From Plantago major (lineage: Eukaryota; Streptophyta; Magnoliopsida; Lamiales; Plantaginaceae), in assembly GCA_026545765.1 (NCBI GenBank), contig CM048841.1, forward strand, positions 99,529,352 to 99,593,351: a DNA stretch of 64,000 nt, given 5' to 3'. Of the stretch, positions 62,218 through 64,000 are shown piece by piece. How positions within the stretch are numbered: the first letter of the stretch is position 1; each line of letters starts with the position of its first letter. Both the position numbers and the translations under genes were made by a program. Under the pieces are notes generated by a model. The model did not search any database. It was given only the letters and a program-made list of their open reading frames with translations, and was not told the origin of the DNA.

Positions 62218-64000
62218 GTAAACTAACCTACTGCCAGTTGTGGAAGGTGAGAGTTTCTTGTAGATAATAGTATTATACTGCATTGTAAAAGCCAACAGGA
62301 CAATGTGAATGTTACATCAGAATTGAGATGTGGAATTGAACTACCCAGTTCCCATTTAGGTTAGAGCTTGAGGTAGATCTATATGTTAAGATCAAATTTT
62401 GTTTCATATGAGCTGCAGATCATTTGTGTTGCAATATTGCATTGGTAATATTAGTGGAAAATCCCAATTATGTAATTAATTTAACATCATCCCAATTTCC
62501 CAACCTAAAATAGTTGTGAAGTCGACTATGATTACTTTCACATTATGCCCTCGGCAGTTGTCACAACATGCCAGTATTTATTTGAAACTTTCTGGCCGGT
62601 ATTACTCTAAACAATTTGTTTCCCTCAAGTCTTCATTAGATTAGATTAATATACATTGACATTAGTGTCCTTGTATCTTCTAAATATTTAGAATTCATAA
62701 TTAATTAGGAGCCTGCATTAATGAACTGTGTTCACTCTTCATCAATACAAAATCCCAAAATAAAAAATCATCCCTCAGTTAATCCCAAAAATCAAGTTCT
62801 GGAGCATGTTAATTCATATGCTGGTGCATTTATCTATTTAGTTGTTTGGAAAGTTGTTAAATTGCTAGTCTTTTATAAGCTGGTGATGCGTTGCATCGGT
62901 TGCTGATGCATTACTATGAATGGAAATTGCGTTTGAAAATTTACCCATCACTGATGCACGAATATACTGGTGCATCACCCGTCTTTCCTGGTACAATTTG
63001 GTTGTATGTTGATAGTTTACAAGTTTCCGGAATAGTGTGGTTGAAGATTAAAGGACGATGCATGGTGTTGTGCACGCGGTAAAGTTCTTTTATCATATGC
63101 ATCAACATTTAGTATGCCAACATATCTAAGATGTTAGCAAGTAGAATCATATTTCTGAATCAACTTCGTTCCTCAAACAACAATTAGAACCCTTTTCAAT
63201 GGAATAGTTGAATTGCACATTGTCCATATTAACATCGCACCACTTACTTGTGAACAACCATATCTGTAATTTGTAAATGAGAATATTATCGATGAATGTC
63301 TAATACAACCGTCTCGGTTTTAAATCTTAGAAGCATCATGATGCAATTCTCCACTGTATGCTGTCATTGTCTCTCAATAGAACAAACTAGTTTTAGTAGT
63401 TTCAAATGTGTGGAAGCTTGAGTAAGAGGAATTTGGGTGAAACAAGAAATGGTGTGGACATTTTATAAGGAAACATGAAGTGAAATCAACAAGGTACGTA
63501 ATAATCATCAATTTAGGGGTTATGATATAGGAGTGAAAGGATTCATTTATAATTTATAATGCATGGTTTGACTAATGTTTGTTCTTACCTGTTTTAGGTA
63601 GAGGGTAACAAGGGAACTTCAACTTTAATTGAAGTAGTTGAGAGGATAAAAATTAGCAAGGAAGACACCTAATAGAAAGAAATATCATGTGCATGACTTT
63701 ACATAAACAAAGTTTGTAATTAAAGACTTAATAGGATTCAAGTCCAAACACAAAATTACCATGCCAAAATCATGCCTAAGTGAGCAAGAATGATGGCATG
63801 AGCAAACCAAACAGCTCCTTACAGAGCTCATTGAGTTACTTTCCCCTTGAAAGCTTCAATCTTTCTTTCTTCAACTTTTAACCGGATATCTCCCCTCAAA
63901 ATTTCAAGTGACGGTGAGCCCATATAATATTTTCCCAAATAGTTCTCTTGAATTGACCAGGAGGTTATAGTTGCGAGTCGAACTCGCATTTGCTTTTAAT
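62218..64000. other. 3' flank/intergenic, no recognised gene
   Basis: AT-rich sequence without a convincing reading frame. Short open frames at 62721-62906 and 62891-63082 lack any recognisable protein features. Around 62880-62975 the word TGATGCA/TGGTGCATCA recurs, perhaps a small unidentified repeat. At the extreme right, 63970-63990 has a GCGAG...CTCGC hairpin. Confidence 0.6.

Noticed and set aside
62721-63082. Two short plus-strand open frames downstream of cereblon
   Set aside because: No recognisable features, no splice-supported extension, and AT-rich intergenic composition.
63965-63995. GCGAGTTCGACTCGC on the minus strand, resembling a tRNA T-arm
   Set aside because: Pairing is out of register for a 5-bp stem with a 7-base loop, and the rest of any tRNA would lie outside the window. 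Not supported.

Overview
The window looks like nuclear DNA of a flowering plant, probably a eudicot: a (peri)centromere-like satellite landscape that ends abruptly at a normal intron-containing gene. It is plant because it carries a plant-type cereblon gene with GT-AG introns, a Ty1/copia element with an initiator-Met-tRNA primer site, and a Ty3/gypsy element of the Tat type. I cannot name the species.

Layout. (1) 1-26028: head-to-tail array of a ~179-bp AT-rich satellite (about 145 monomers), open at the left edge. From about 4 kb onward it shows nested higher-order repeats, including two ~4.4-kb segments about 15.86 kb apart with the same order of variant monomers. (2) 26029-42402: a very large (about 15.9 kb) Ty1/copia element on the minus strand, most like the Sirevirus/Maximus group. 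It has two LTRs (26029-27694, 40226-41879), primer-binding site, polypurine tract, frame-broken gag-pol and a 5.4-kb accessory reading frame downstream of pol. Beyond the 5' LTR lies 0.5 kb of the 3' internal end of a second copy, so one LTR was shared by two tandem copies before truncation. (3) 42403-47329: more satellite, with a different, 5-monomer (895 bp) higher-order repeat. (4) 47330-52599: a 3'-truncated Ty3/gypsy (Tat-like) element on the minus strand, whose gag is split by a 1086-bp copia-type LTR element with a GAAGC target duplication. (5) 52600-56056: a third, increasingly decayed stretch of the same satellite. (6) 56132-62175: a ten-exon cereblon gene (549 codons; LON domain plus CULT domain with all zinc cysteines and the tri-Trp pocket). 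Its start codon is only about 75 bp from the last recognisable satellite monomer. Its last intron holds nested MITE-like insertions. (7) 62176-64000: 3' flank with a polyadenylation signal and no recognised gene.

Interpretation. All three satellite stretches are one array family opened by two independent retrotransposon insertions, each later trimmed at one end. The only gene likely to be functional is the cereblon homologue, predicted substrate receptor of a CUL4-DDB1 ubiquitin ligase. It must either use satellite DNA as its promoter or have a very short promoter. Several oddities (frame breaks in patches, LTR differences centred on CAG, loss of CG-containing words in monomers) look more like sequence-quality effects at methylated sites than like biology, and this limits how far the transposon frames can be trusted.
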